From assembly GCF_000696095.1 (NCBI RefSeq), contig NZ_BAYX01000001.1, forward strand, positions 248,001 to 312,000: a stretch of DNA of 64,000 nucleotides, written 5' to 3'. The notes below the pieces were generated by a model, which saw only the letters and a list, made by a program, of their open reading frames with translations, searched no databases and was not told the DNA's origin. Source of the stretch: Rhizobium rhizogenes NBRC 13257 (GTDB taxonomy: Bacteria > Pseudomonadota > Alphaproteobacteria > Rhizobiales > Rhizobiaceae). The position numbers and the translations under genes were made by a program. Below are positions 12,701 through 21,392 of the stretch, one piece after another (within the stretch, counting starts at the first letter, position 1; the number at the start of each line of letters is the position of its first letter).

Positions 12701-13387
12701 ATGACAAACGCAGCTTCCACTTATGCGACATGGCATACCGAACCGAATGGCGACATCGCGATGGCGGCATCGCATAGTCCGCTTTGGCGGCATTTCATCG
12801 AGACCGTGCCGGAGCGGGATTTTTCGTCGAAGACGGTGTTGGATTTTGGCTGCAATCGCGGTGGTTTCCTGCGGCTGCTTTATGCAATGCGGCCGTTTCG
12901 CCGCGGTGTCGGCATCGATATTGCCTCGGAATCCGTTGCCGCCGCTGATGCCGCTAAGGGCAATATGCCGCTGCAATTTCACGTCACGACTGATCTCTCA
13001 CCCTTTGCCGACAGCTTCGACGTCGCCTTCAGCTATGAGGTCGTCTATCTCTTGCCGGAGTTGCGGCAGCATGCCGAGCAGATGTTTCAGGTCATGCGCA
13101 ACGGCGGCGTCTATTATGCCGTCACCGGCTGCCACAATGAAATGCCGCTGTGGCCGAAATGGCGGGAATTGATCGGCGGCAACAGCAATGCGCCGGTGCA
13201 GGACCGGTCGCCGCAGGATTACATCGACGCTTTCGTGGCGGCCGGCTTCGATGTCTCCGTCCGGCGTTTCGGCTATGATGGCTTCGTGAGCGGTTCGAAG
13301 GACCGCAAATATTATCCGAGCATTCTCGATGCACTCTCCTATCCCGCCGAATACAAGCTGTTGTTCCGGCTCGAGAAGCGCGTGTGA
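12701..13387 (+). CDS. Class I SAM-dependent methyltransferase
   Basis: A 228-residue cytosolic methyltransferase. SAM motif I is TVLDFGCNRGGFLRLLYAM near residues 45-63, with an acidic end of strand 2 (GVGIDI) near 70 and post-motif NGGVYYAVTG near 130. I chose ATG 12701 over an upstream TTG at 12647 because the N-terminus then matches a compact domain. The stop is one base before the ATG of the GntR gene, so the two are one transcription unit. The substrate is unknown. Confidence 0.82.
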   Translation: MTNAASTYATWHTEPNGDIAMAASHSPLWRHFIETVPERDFSSKTVLDFGCNRGGFLRLLYAMRPFRRGVGIDIASESVAAADAAKGNMPLQFHVTTDLSPFADSFDVAFSYEVVYLLPELRQHAEQMFQVMRNGGVYYAVTGCHNEMPLWPKWRELIGGNSNAPVQDRSPQDYIDAFVAAGFDVSVRRFGYDGFVSGSKDRKYYPSILDALSYPAEYKLLFRLEKRV

Positions 13388-13388
13388 T

Positions 13389-14117
13389 ATGGAGACGATC
13401 GATCGCAAGAGTGGCAGCGCTCTCTGGCATCAGATCGGCGAGGTTCTGGCGGCGGATATTGCCGCCGGGACGTTTGCCGCAGGCGCCAAGTTGCCGACAG
13501 AACCGGAGCTGATGGAGCGCTTCGGTGTCAGCCGCTTTACCGTCCGTCAGGCGCTGGGGCATCTGGAGCAGCGGGGATTGGTGCGCGCCGAGCAGGGGCG
13601 CGGCACGTTCGTGCACAGGGGTGCTATCGATTATACGCTCTCGAAGAAGACGAGGTTTTCCAAGAATCTCATCGAGCAGGGCTTCGAGCCCGGTGGGGAA
13701 TTGCTGATCCACGAGATCATTCCGGCATCCGAGCGCGTGGCGGCGCGGCTGAAGCTTGTTCCCGGCGCGCCGGTCATCCATCGCCGCGGCGTAATGACGG
13801 CCGATGGTGTTCCCATCGAACTCGGCGACACCTATTATCCGGCGGAGCGTTTTCCCGATTTCGACAAGGTGCGGCTACAATATCCGACGATCACGGCGGC
13901 ACTGGCAAGCTACGGTGTTCGCGACTACGAGCGCCTGTCGACCGAGATTGAGGCGCGCATGCCGACCGGCGAAGAGGCGCGGCTGTTGCGGCAGCCAAAA
14001 TCGGCGCCTGTGTTGATGATCCTCAAGGTGGATGTTGATGTTTCCGGTGCGCCCATAGCCTATGCGGAAACGGTATGGTCGGCGGAGCGGGTGACCTTCA
14101 AGGTCGATTTGGGGTAG
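13389..14117 (+). CDS. GntR-family regulator with UTRA domain (PhnF-like)
   Basis: A 243-residue HutC/FarR-subfamily repressor. The N-terminal wHTH has GAKLPTEPELMERFGVSRFT near 35-54, then QRGLVRAEQGRGTFV, and a UTRA ligand domain covers about 95-240. The overall pattern, including ALWHQIGEVLAADI at the start, resembles PhnF, the regulator of phosphonate operons, but no phn gene lies in this window. It begins two bases after the methyltransferase stop, so it may control that gene. The target and effector are inferred only. Confidence 0.8.
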   Translation: METIDRKSGSALWHQIGEVLAADIAAGTFAAGAKLPTEPELMERFGVSRFTVRQALGHLEQRGLVRAEQGRGTFVHRGAIDYTLSKKTRFSKNLIEQGFEPGGELLIHEIIPASERVAARLKLVPGAPVIHRRGVMTADGVPIELGDTYYPAERFPDFDKVRLQYPTITAALASYGVRDYERLSTEIEARMPTGEEARLLRQPKSAPVLMILKVDVDVSGAPIAYAETVWSAERVTFKVDLG

Positions 14118-14122
14118 GTGTC

Positions 14123-14473
14123 CTATCGGTGCGACAAAATATTCACGATCCTGCCGAGTGGATCGCGGACATAGAAGCGCCGGACACCCCAGGGTTCGTC
14201 GGTCAGATCGTAGACGATATCGAACTGCATCGATTGGGCGCGCGCATAAAGCTCATCGACATCATCGACCTCGATGGAAAGATCGGGGACGATGGTTCCG
14301 GAGCCGCCTTCGCTGGCAATGCTGATCTGCGGCACGGTTGGTGCGTCGGAGGCGAAGGTGAGGATCCAGCCGTGATCCATGACAATATCGAGGCCGAGCA
14401 GGTTACCGTAGAAAAGACGGGCGCTCGCCGGATCGGCGGCGTGGAGATTGGGAATGATGCGCAGAACGGCCAT
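14123..14473 (-). CDS. VOC-family (glyoxalase/bleomycin resistance-like) protein
   Basis: A 116-residue single-module vicinal oxygen chelate protein with the typical beta-alpha-beta-beta-beta pattern. RIIPNLHAADPASARLFYGN opens the fold and GVRRFYVRDPLGRIVNILSH closes it, with the RDPLGR turn typical of glyoxalase-like proteins. It is convergent with the GntR gene and lies upstream-adjacent to ribH on the same strand. Substrate and metal dependence cannot be assigned. Confidence 0.8.
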   Translation of the reverse strand: MAVLRIIPNLHAADPASARLFYGNLLGLDIVMDHGWILTFASDAPTVPQISIASEGGSGTIVPDLSIEVDDVDELYARAQSMQFDIVYDLTDEPWGVRRFYVRDPLGRIVNILSHR

Positions 14474-14531
14474 GCGGTGCTCCCAACGGAAAAATGGAGG
14501 CGGGGCCTTGCCGCGCCTCCATCATCTTAAC

Positions 14532-15020
<489 letters not shown>

Positions 15021-15103
15021 TCAAGGGTTTAACTCAATATCCCTTGGGCGAACACGCAAGGCCACCGAACTCCTCGCGCGGAGGAGCCATCGACTCTGCT
15101 TGC

Positions 15104-15246
15104 TCTCTTCCATCCGGACTATACCGTCGGCTCCGGCCTCTCACCGGATCTGCTGACCCTTCCATTGTGTGGAAGGCGCTCGCGGGCTCGGAGACAAGTC
15201 TCCATACCGCCGGTGGGGAATCTCACCCCGCCCTGAGAACGGTCGG
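15104..15246 (-). promoter_or_regulatory. FMN riboswitch (RFN element) controlling ribH
   Basis: Read on the minus strand, the region contains the conserved RFN blocks in order: GGGCGGGGTGAGATTCCCC, ACCGGCGGTAT, GAGCCCGCGAGCG, CAGCAGATCCGGTGAGA, GGCCGGAGCCGACGGTATAG and TCCGGATGGAAGAGAG. The flanking P1 pairing is plausible. Downstream, between 15044 and 15087, a CTCCTCCGCGCGAGGAG hairpin and a CCTTGCG...CCCAAGG pairing could act as the expression platform before the ribH start at 15008. FMN binding would repress ribH. Confidence 0.96.
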
Positions 15247-15269
15247 AATATAAGTGCAGCGCAGCAGAA

Positions 15270-15305
15270 ATCAAAGAAAAACGCCGGGCGATTAACCCGG
15301 CGCTT
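15270..15305 (-). terminator. Intrinsic terminator of the RpiR-linked ABC operon
   Basis: On the minus strand the stem CGCCGGG...CCCGGCG is followed by TTTTTCTTTG. It lies just past the end of the minus-strand ATPase gene (15333) and ahead of the riboswitch of ribH, separating the two units. Confidence 0.8.
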
Positions 15306-15332
15306 GTAAAAAATTTATCCAACAGACGTCGA

Positions 15333-16394
15333 TCAGTCCTGGATGACCAGCAGATCGGAGGATGCGAAGCGCAGTGTCACCTTTTCACCGACACTGGGCG
15401 GCAACAGGCCGGGGCTGTTGAACATGTCGAAGGAGATGGTGTTGCCGCCGACATTCATGCGTGTTCGGATGACAGAACCGAGGAAATGCGCCGAGGAGAC
15501 TTCGCCGGTCAGCGCAGTGTCGCCCTTGGCCGATTCAGCCAGCGATCCCGCTTCAGGACGCAGTGCCAGCGATACGGTGTCGCCCGGCTTGTAGGCGGTG
15601 ACCGACTGCTTCAGGGTCACGCCCTGATCGCCGATCATGATGCGGTTGCTGTCCGGATCGACGACCTTGCCTTCGATCAGGTTCAGCGTGCCGACGAAGG
15701 AGGCGACAAAGCGGGTGGCTGGGGTGTTGTAGATTTCGTAGGGCGTCCCGATCTGATCGGCGCGGCCGCCGTTCATGACGACGATGCGATCGGAGATCGA
15801 CAGGGCTTCTTCCTGATCGTGTGTTACGAAGACGGTGGTGATGCCAAGCTGCCGCTGGATGGCGCGGATTTCCTCGCGAAGCGATACGCGGATCTTGGCG
15901 TCGAGCGCCGAGAGCGGTTCGTCGAGCAGCAAGACCTGCGGCTTGACGGCGATGGCGCGGGCGAGCGCCACGCGCTGCTGCTGGCCACCGGACATCTGGT
16001 AGGGATAGCGGTCGGCCAGATGATCGAGCTTGATCAGGCCGAGCATTTCCTTGACGCGCTTATCGATGTCGGGCTTGGCCATTCCGGCGACCTTGAGGCC
16101 GAAGGCGACGTTGTCGTGCACGGTCATGTTCGGAAACAGCGCATAGGCCTGGAACACCATGCCGATATTGCGCTGGTTCGGCTTCAGCGGGCGCTGGTCC
16201 TTGCCGTTGATCGTCAGGGTCCCGGCGGTCGGGCTTTCGAAGCCGGCGATCATGCGCAGCACGGTCGTCTTGCCGCAGCCCGACGGTCCGAGGAAGGAAA
16301 TGAATTCTCCCTTCTCGATGTGCATGGTGAAGTCGTGAACGACCTGAACTTCGCCGAAGGATTTCTTGAGATGGGTGAGTTCGAGAAAAGCCAT
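15333..16394 (-). CDS. ABC transporter ATP-binding protein (PotA/FbpC-type)
   Basis: A 353-residue importer ATPase. Walker A GPSGCGKTT is at 36-44, signature MSGGQQQRV near 134, Walker B LLLDEPLSALD near 153 and VTHDQEEAL near 188. A C-terminal TOBE domain carries LALRPEAG. It resembles spermidine/putrescine, iron(III) and 2-aminoethylphosphonate transporter ATPases. It is last in the minus-strand operon of regulator, binding protein, two permeases and ATPase. The ligand is not evident. Confidence 0.92.
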   Translation of the reverse strand: MAFLELTHLKKSFGEVQVVHDFTMHIEKGEFISFLGPSGCGKTTVLRMIAGFESPTAGTLTINGKDQRPLKPNQRNIGMVFQAYALFPNMTVHDNVAFGLKVAGMAKPDIDKRVKEMLGLIKLDHLADRYPYQMSGGQQQRVALARAIAVKPQVLLLDEPLSALDAKIRVSLREEIRAIQRQLGITTVFVTHDQEEALSISDRIVVMNGGRADQIGTPYEIYNTPATRFVASFVGTLNLIEGKVVDPDSNRIMIGDQGVTLKQSVTAYKPGDTVSLALRPEAGSLAESAKGDTALTGEVSSAHFLGSVIRTRMNVGGNTISFDMFNSPGLLPPSVGEKVTLRFASSDLLVIQD

Positions 16395-16405
16395 GGTGGG
16401 GAGCC

Positions 16406-17194
16406 TTACGCCTTAATCGGAGCGGATTTTGAGAAACGGGAGACCAGCTGGAGCAAGCCCATGCTGAGCCAGGTTATGGCGAGTGCGATGATCGCCAGCG
16501 CTGAGGACTGATAGGCCTGGTTGGCGCCGACGAGCTGCATGTAGGGGCCGAATGCCGGACGATTGAGGAGCGAGGCCATGGTGAACTCGCCCATGACGAT
16601 CGCGAGCGTAATGAAGGCGCCGGAAAGCACGCCGCTCATGACATTCGGGAAGATGCATTTGAACATGATGGTCGTCCAGCTGGCACCCAGGCTTTCGGCA
16701 GCTTCGGTCAATGTGCCGATGTCGATCGTACGCATCGCCGTATCGACCGAACGATACATGTAGGGCAAGGACAGCACAATGTACGAGCAGACGAGCAGGA
16801 TATTCGTCGTTTGATTATAGCCCGTCAGCGGCAGGATCGACGACGAGTTATAGAGACGCAAATAGCCGAAGACGATGACGATCGCCGGGATGACCAGCGG
16901 CATCAAGGTGATGAATTCCACCAGCGGGCGTATTTGCGGCAAGCGCAGGCGAACCCAATAGGCCGTCGGCACCACAAGCAGCATGCCGAAAATAATGGTC
17001 AGTACTGCCATCAGCATGGAATAGCCAAAGGCGTAAAGGAAGTTCGGATCGGAAAAGACCGAGGTATAGGCATCAAAACTGTAGGCGTTGCGACGCATGC
17101 GCAACGAGAACTCCAGCGTGCCGATAAGCGGTACGATGAAATAGAAGGCGCCGATGGCAACCGCGATCCAGGCAAAGAATTTTTGCAGTTTCAT
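16406..17194 (-). CDS. ABC transporter permease (PotC-type)
   Basis: A 262-residue inner-membrane permease with six helices, the first at about 8-28. The EAA loop is LTEAAESLGASWTTIMFKCI near 160-179. I chose ATG 17194, which overlaps the stop of the preceding permease as ATGA; a GTG nine bases upstream at 17203 is the alternative. It pairs with the other permease to form the channel. Confidence 0.9.
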   Translation of the reverse strand: MKLQKFFAWIAVAIGAFYFIVPLIGTLEFSLRMRRNAYSFDAYTSVFSDPNFLYAFGYSMLMAVLTIIFGMLLVVPTAYWVRLRLPQIRPLVEFITLMPLVIPAIVIVFGYLRLYNSSSILPLTGYNQTTNILLVCSYIVLSLPYMYRSVDTAMRTIDIGTLTEAAESLGASWTTIMFKCIFPNVMSGVLSGAFITLAIVMGEFTMASLLNRPAFGPYMQLVGANQAYQSSALAIIALAITWLSMGLLQLVSRFSKSAPIKA

Positions 17195-18084
17195 TTTTGC
17201 CACCGTTCAGCGCGCATACGCATGAGAATGTAGATGACGTTCGAGATGCCGGTGATGACGATCATGCCGAGCGCCATGGCATAGCCGAGATTGGCATTAT
17301 GCAGCACATCGCCGCGGATTTGCGCGTAGAGCTGGATCGGCACGATATTGAGCGAGCTGCCCGTCAGTGCGATGGCTGTCGCGATTGCGCCAAAAGCGTT
17401 GGCAAACAGTAGCAGCGTCGTGCCGAGCAGGCTCGGCCAGAGGATAGGCAACGCGACCATCAGCCAATATTGCCCGTTGGTAGCACCGAGGATGGAGGCG
17501 GCTTCGCGCCATTCCTTCTTCATGCCATCAAGGGCCGGCGTGATGATCAGCACCATCAGTGGGATCTGGAAATACATGTAGGTGATGGTGAGGCCGATGA
17601 AGCTGTAGAGATTGAAGCCGGTCGAATACAAATTGAAGCCGAACAACTCTACCATCAGCACGGTGACGAGCCCGAGACGGCCGATCGTGGCGATGAACGC
17701 GAAGGCCAGCGGTACACCGGCGAAATTGGAGGCTACGCCCGAAAAGGTCAGAAATGTATGGCGGACCCAGGCCGGAAGGCCGCCCATGACCAGTGCCCAG
17801 GCGAGATAGAAACCGATCAGCGCGCCGCCAAGCGCGGAAACGACCGACACCTTGATACTGATCCAGTAGGAATTCATGATGGACGGCGTGAACAGATCGG
17901 CGATGTTCTTGAGCGTGAGGCTACCGTCCGGTGTCAGAAATGCGCCGGCGACCAGGTAGATCGTCGGGAAAATCAGAAACAGCAGCGCGAAGAGCAGGAA
18001 GGGTGCAATACCCAGCCAGTCGATGACGGCGCGCTTGCTGATCAGGGGAGCAGAACTGATCGTTGATGTTGTGACGGTGCTCAT
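17191..18084 (-). CDS. ABC transporter permease (PotB-type)
   Basis: A 297-residue permease with a cytosolic N-terminus of about 25 residues, then about six helices, and an EAA loop KKEWREAASILGATNGQYWL near 190-209. It is coupled to the next permease by a four-base stop/start overlap. A hairpin at 18119-18142 separates it from the binding-protein gene upstream. Confidence 0.9.
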   Translation of the reverse strand: MSTVTTSTISSAPLISKRAVIDWLGIAPFLLFALLFLIFPTIYLVAGAFLTPDGSLTLKNIADLFTPSIMNSYWISIKVSVVSALGGALIGFYLAWALVMGGLPAWVRHTFLTFSGVASNFAGVPLAFAFIATIGRLGLVTVLMVELFGFNLYSTGFNLYSFIGLTITYMYFQIPLMVLIITPALDGMKKEWREAASILGATNGQYWLMVALPILWPSLLGTTLLLFANAFGAIATAIALTGSSLNIVPIQLYAQIRGDVLHNANLGYAMALGMIVITGISNVIYILMRMRAERWQK

Positions 18085-18118
18085 GAAGTGCCCAATCTAC
18101 GGCATCGAAAAACGGAAA

Positions 18119-18142
18119 ACCTCCCCGTCGAAACGGGGAGGT
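18119..18142 (-). other. Intra-operon hairpin downstream of the binding-protein gene
   Basis: A perfect 9-bp inverted repeat, ACCTCCCCG with CGGGGAGGT around a TCGAAA loop, sits between the binding-protein stop and the first permease. As at 7347, this is the position of hairpins that stabilise binding-protein mRNA and reduce downstream expression. Confidence 0.6.
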
Positions 18143-18156
18143 CATTTCAAGTCGGA

Positions 18157-19260
18157 TTACTGTACGTTCGAACCGACGACGCTGTCCCAATTGGTGGTGA
18201 TAGCGGTCTTGCCAGCAGCCTGTTCGTCGAGCGTCGGGAAGATGGCCTTTTCATAGGCGGCAGCCGGCGGCAACTTGTCGAGGAGTTCCTTCGGAATCTT
18301 GCCGTTCTTGGCAAGATCGTTGAAGCGGATCGGGTGGCAATAGCCCTTCAGCCAGCCAACCTGGCCTTCGTCGGAATAAAGGAATTCCATCCAGAGCTTG
18401 GCGGCGTTCGGGTGCGGAGCGAAAGCCGAGATCGCCTGCACGTAGACGCCGGCGACAACGCCCGAAGCCGGAACGGTGACTTCAACCGGTGGGTTGCCGT
18501 TCAGGCTGTCGCGCCATGCGAGGCCGTTATAGTCCCATGCAACGACGATCGGGGTAGCACCCTGAGCGAGCGAAGCGGACTTGCCGATGACCGGAACGAA
18601 GTTGCCAGCCTTGTTGAGCTGAGCGAAATACTTCAGGCCGGCTTCGCCGATCTTGGTCGCATCCTTTTCGCCAGCGGCGAGACCGGCAGCGTAAGCGGCT
18701 TGGACGGCCTGGTTGGACGTGCGCGGGTCGCCAGCGAGCGATACCGTGTTGGCATATTCCGGCTTCAGCAGGTCAGCCCAGTCCTTCGGCGGGTTCTTGA
18801 CGATGTCCTTGTTCACGACGAAGGAGAGAACGCCGTAATAATCGCCGTACCAGTAGCCGTCGGCATCCTTGGCGCTGTCAGGAATGGAATCCCAGGTCGA
18901 GACCTTATAAGGCTGGATCAGGCCGTCTTTCTTGGCGGAGGGACCAAAGGAGAGACCGACGTCGATCACGTCGGGAGCCTGCGGGCCGGTGTTGCCCTTG
19001 TTGGCGCGGATGGCTTCGACTTCATCACCCGAGCCGGCGTCCGGATTGAGTTCGTTGACCTCGATGCCATACTTCGCCTTGAAGGCTGCGATAAGGTCGC
19101 CATAACCGCACCAGTTGTGGGGCAGGGCGATGGTGGTCAGCGTGCCTTCCTTCTTGGCGGCAGCGATAAGGTCCGCGCTCGGTTCAGCAGCCGCGATGGC
19201 GGTCGAAGCCATGATCATCGCGGTGGAGAGCGTCAGAAGACGATGAATTTTCGTGATCAC
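18157..19260 (-). CDS. ABC transporter substrate-binding protein (PotD/iron/phosphonate-type)
   Basis: A 367-residue periplasmic binding protein. I place the start at GTG 19260 because AAGGAGG lies just before it and the following residues form a signal peptide (about 1-25, ending AIAAA-EP). The mature part has AAAKKEGTLTTIALP, typical of family-1/6 binding proteins for polyamines, Fe(III) and 2-aminoethylphosphonate. DVIDVGLSFGPSAKKDGLI near 110 and WDYNGLAWR near 235 shape the ligand site. The ligand may be related to the amine or amino-alcohol pathway encoded divergently at 20.5-27.2 kb, but that is inference. Confidence 0.9.
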   Translation of the reverse strand: MITKIHRLLTLSTAMIMASTAIAAAEPSADLIAAAKKEGTLTTIALPHNWCGYGDLIAAFKAKYGIEVNELNPDAGSGDEVEAIRANKGNTGPQAPDVIDVGLSFGPSAKKDGLIQPYKVSTWDSIPDSAKDADGYWYGDYYGVLSFVVNKDIVKNPPKDWADLLKPEYANTVSLAGDPRTSNQAVQAAYAAGLAAGEKDATKIGEAGLKYFAQLNKAGNFVPVIGKSASLAQGATPIVVAWDYNGLAWRDSLNGNPPVEVTVPASGVVAGVYVQAISAFAPHPNAAKLWMEFLYSDEGQVGWLKGYCHPIRFNDLAKNGKIPKELLDKLPPAAAYEKAIFPTLDEQAAGKTAITTNWDSVVGSNVQ

Positions 19261-19445
19261 TGGTATTCCTCCTTTTAGGTTTTCAGTGTCTGGCGTTGCT
19301 GTTAATGACGTTGCATGAAGGTTGTGTGACGGGTTCAATGAGTTGCGTTTCCAGCAAATGCAAGGATTTACTCTTATTCACGAACTAAGACGGACAATGT
19401 CTTGCTGGCGAATTCGCAGGTCGTTATTCAATACTTCTTTTCCCT

Positions 19446-20318
19446 CTAACTTAGCTTGCGAAACAGGCGTGTCTGTTCGAAGAGGCCTTCCAGGGTTTTC
19501 ATGCGCTCGCTCGTCTCGTCCCAGGTCGAACTCTGCACGGCCTCGATCAGCGCTTCGACGATAAAGAGGGTGACGACAGAGGAATCCCAAGCCGAAGGCG
19601 CCTCTATTTGCACGCGAAACGTGTGCTTGGCATGTTTGGCGGCGGGTGTAGCCCATTGATCGGTAAAGACGATGATCTCGGCCCCATGGCGGCGGGCGGC
19701 GGCAGCGAGATTGACCATCTCCTGCTCATAGCGCCTGATATCGAAGATCACGAGCAGGTCGCCGGGGTTCATGTTCAACACATATTGCGGCCACGAGCTT
19801 GAATTGGAGGAGAGCAGGGTCGTGTTCGGGCGGATGACCTGCATATGGGTGAAGAAATATTCGGCCAGCGCGCCGGTAATACGCCCACCGACGAAATAAA
19901 GCCCGCGTTTACGCTCCGACAGCAGCGCGGCGACGCTTTCGAAGGTTGCCACATCGATGTCCGTCAGCGTTTGGCGGAGATTGCCCATGATGGCATCGGC
20001 AAAGCGGTTGAGGATGTGCGTGCCGGGGGCATTGGATGCCCAGCGGTCATGCTTGGTCAGCGGATTGGAGATGGTCGCCTCGACCTCATGATGGAGGTGC
20101 GACTGAAAATCGGGATAACCCTTATAGCCGAGTTTCTGCACCATACGCGCCACGGTCGGCGTGGACACGCGGGCGTTCTCGGCGACCGTCGTAATGCTGC
20201 CCAACCCCGAAACGGGGTAGTTGTCGAGCAGGCTCTTGGCGAGCTGCTTTTCGGCGCGTGTCAACGCGTCGAATTGGGCATGGATTACGTCCGAAACTGT
20301 CTTCGACGCATTGCTCAC
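19446..20318 (-). CDS. MurR/RpiR-family transcriptional regulator
   Basis: A 290-residue regulator. The N-terminal HTH_6 domain (about 1-80) has GSITTVAENARVSTPTVARM near 40-59. A SIS domain covers about 125-265, with RGLYFVGGRITGALAEYFF near 134-152. RpiR proteins sense phosphosugars or other small ligands. The start is GTG at 20318. It is upstream of and co-directional with the ABC operon at 15.3-19.3 kb and divergent from the amidohydrolase-permease-ligase operon, so it could control both. A TGTCAC-rich repeat in the intergenic region is the candidate operator. Confidence 0.9.
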   Translation of the reverse strand: MSNASKTVSDVIHAQFDALTRAEKQLAKSLLDNYPVSGLGSITTVAENARVSTPTVARMVQKLGYKGYPDFQSHLHHEVEATISNPLTKHDRWASNAPGTHILNRFADAIMGNLRQTLTDIDVATFESVAALLSERKRGLYFVGGRITGALAEYFFTHMQVIRPNTTLLSSNSSSWPQYVLNMNPGDLLVIFDIRRYEQEMVNLAAAARRHGAEIIVFTDQWATPAAKHAKHTFRVQIEAPSAWDSSVVTLFIVEALIEAVQSSTWDETSERMKTLEGLFEQTRLFRKLS

Positions 20319-20376
20319 TCGATTTTAGCTCCCCGGGACGGTCTTATGCCAGTCTCCTGTGACGATATAACAACGC

Positions 20377-20405
20377 TGTCACATTTCGTGTCAATGTCAC
20401 AAATG
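20377..20405. promoter_or_regulatory. TGTCAC repeat cluster, candidate RpiR operator
   Basis: The 180-base divergent gap contains TGTCAC (20377-20382), TGTCA (20390-20394) and TGTCAC (20395-20400), preceded by GTGAC at 20359-20363, which pairs as an inverted copy. It lies between the RpiR gene and the catabolic operon, and the rest of the gap is AT-rich and promoter-like. The assignment to RpiR rests on position only. Confidence 0.4.
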
Positions 20406-20498
20406 AAGAAATAATTTCAGTTTGGAGTTGACAGTGGCTGAAACCTGAAGAATTCTTTTCTTATAAATATTTTATTAAGTAGCGATGGGGCGCCTTCA

Positions 20499-21266
20499 AT
20501 GCTGGCCCAGCAAGGCATTCTGACGGAAGCGGATGGCGAATGCGTTGCGGTCGAACGGCCGGACGGAAAGAGCCCGTTTTTCATCATTTGCGAACACGCA
20601 TCTCGCAGGCTGCCGGAACGCTTCGGCGATCTTGGTCTGTCGCCTGAAGCGCTTTCCAGCCACATTGCTTGGGATCCTGGGGCATTGGCTGTTGCCCGGA
20701 AAATCTCCGACAGTCTCGATGCAACACTGGTCCATCAGCGCTTCTCGCGTCTGATCTATGACTGCAACCGGCCGCCGGAAAGCGCCGGCGCCATGCCGGA
20801 AATTAGCGAGATCTATACGATCCCCGGCAATCAGCATCTGCGCGCCGCAGACCGGGAGGCTCGGACCGAGGCACTTTACATACCGTTTCACAACCGTATT
20901 CAGGCACTTTTGAAAGAGCGGGCGAACAGTGGACAAAAAACCGTGATCGTTACCGTCCACAGTTTTACGTCTGTCTACAACGGCAAGCCCCGGGCGGTGG
21001 AGCTCGGCATTCTGCATGATGACGATCGCTGGCTGGCGGATCGCATGCTCGATGCGGCGGCTGAGGCGCCGCTCTATCGTACCGAGCGCAACGAACCTTA
21101 CGGGCCAGAGGATGGCGTTACCCATACGCTGAAATTGCATGGGATCGCCAATGGTTTGCATAACGTAATGATCGAGGTCCGCAACGACCTCATCGTGGAT
21201 GACGTCGGCCAAGAGGTCGTGGCCGACTATCTGACAGGGCTTCTGCAGAGCAGTCTGGAAGCCTGA
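20499..21266 (+). CDS. N-formylglutamate amidohydrolase-family protein
   Basis: A 255-residue member of the zinc-dependent N-formylglutamate amidohydrolase family (the HutG type of the formiminoglutamate route). Visible landmarks are CEHASRRLPERFG near 31-43, the RFSRLIYDCNRPPES block near 83-97 and VTVHSFTSVYNGKPRAVELG near 150-169, all characteristic of the fold and its metal/substrate site. No hut gene is nearby. Instead it leads an operon with an APC permease, a glutamine-synthetase-like ligase and two dehydrogenases, so its real substrate may be another N-acyl or gamma-glutamyl compound. That last point is inference. Confidence 0.85.
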   Translation: MLAQQGILTEADGECVAVERPDGKSPFFIICEHASRRLPERFGDLGLSPEALSSHIAWDPGALAVARKISDSLDATLVHQRFSRLIYDCNRPPESAGAMPEISEIYTIPGNQHLRAADREARTEALYIPFHNRIQALLKERANSGQKTVIVTVHSFTSVYNGKPRAVELGILHDDDRWLADRMLDAAAEAPLYRTERNEPYGPEDGVTHTLKLHGIANGLHNVMIEVRNDLIVDDVGQEVVADYLTGLLQSSLEA

Positions 21267-21392
21267 CTAGAAGAAGAAAAGACCTCGGGGAGCAGCTCAA
21301 CTGCGATCGGGCCATACGGCAAAAAGCCGGTGGCTCACATGACACACGGTCCTCCGCAATTCCGCGGAAGGCTTGGTTTTAGGGGGAATGAC

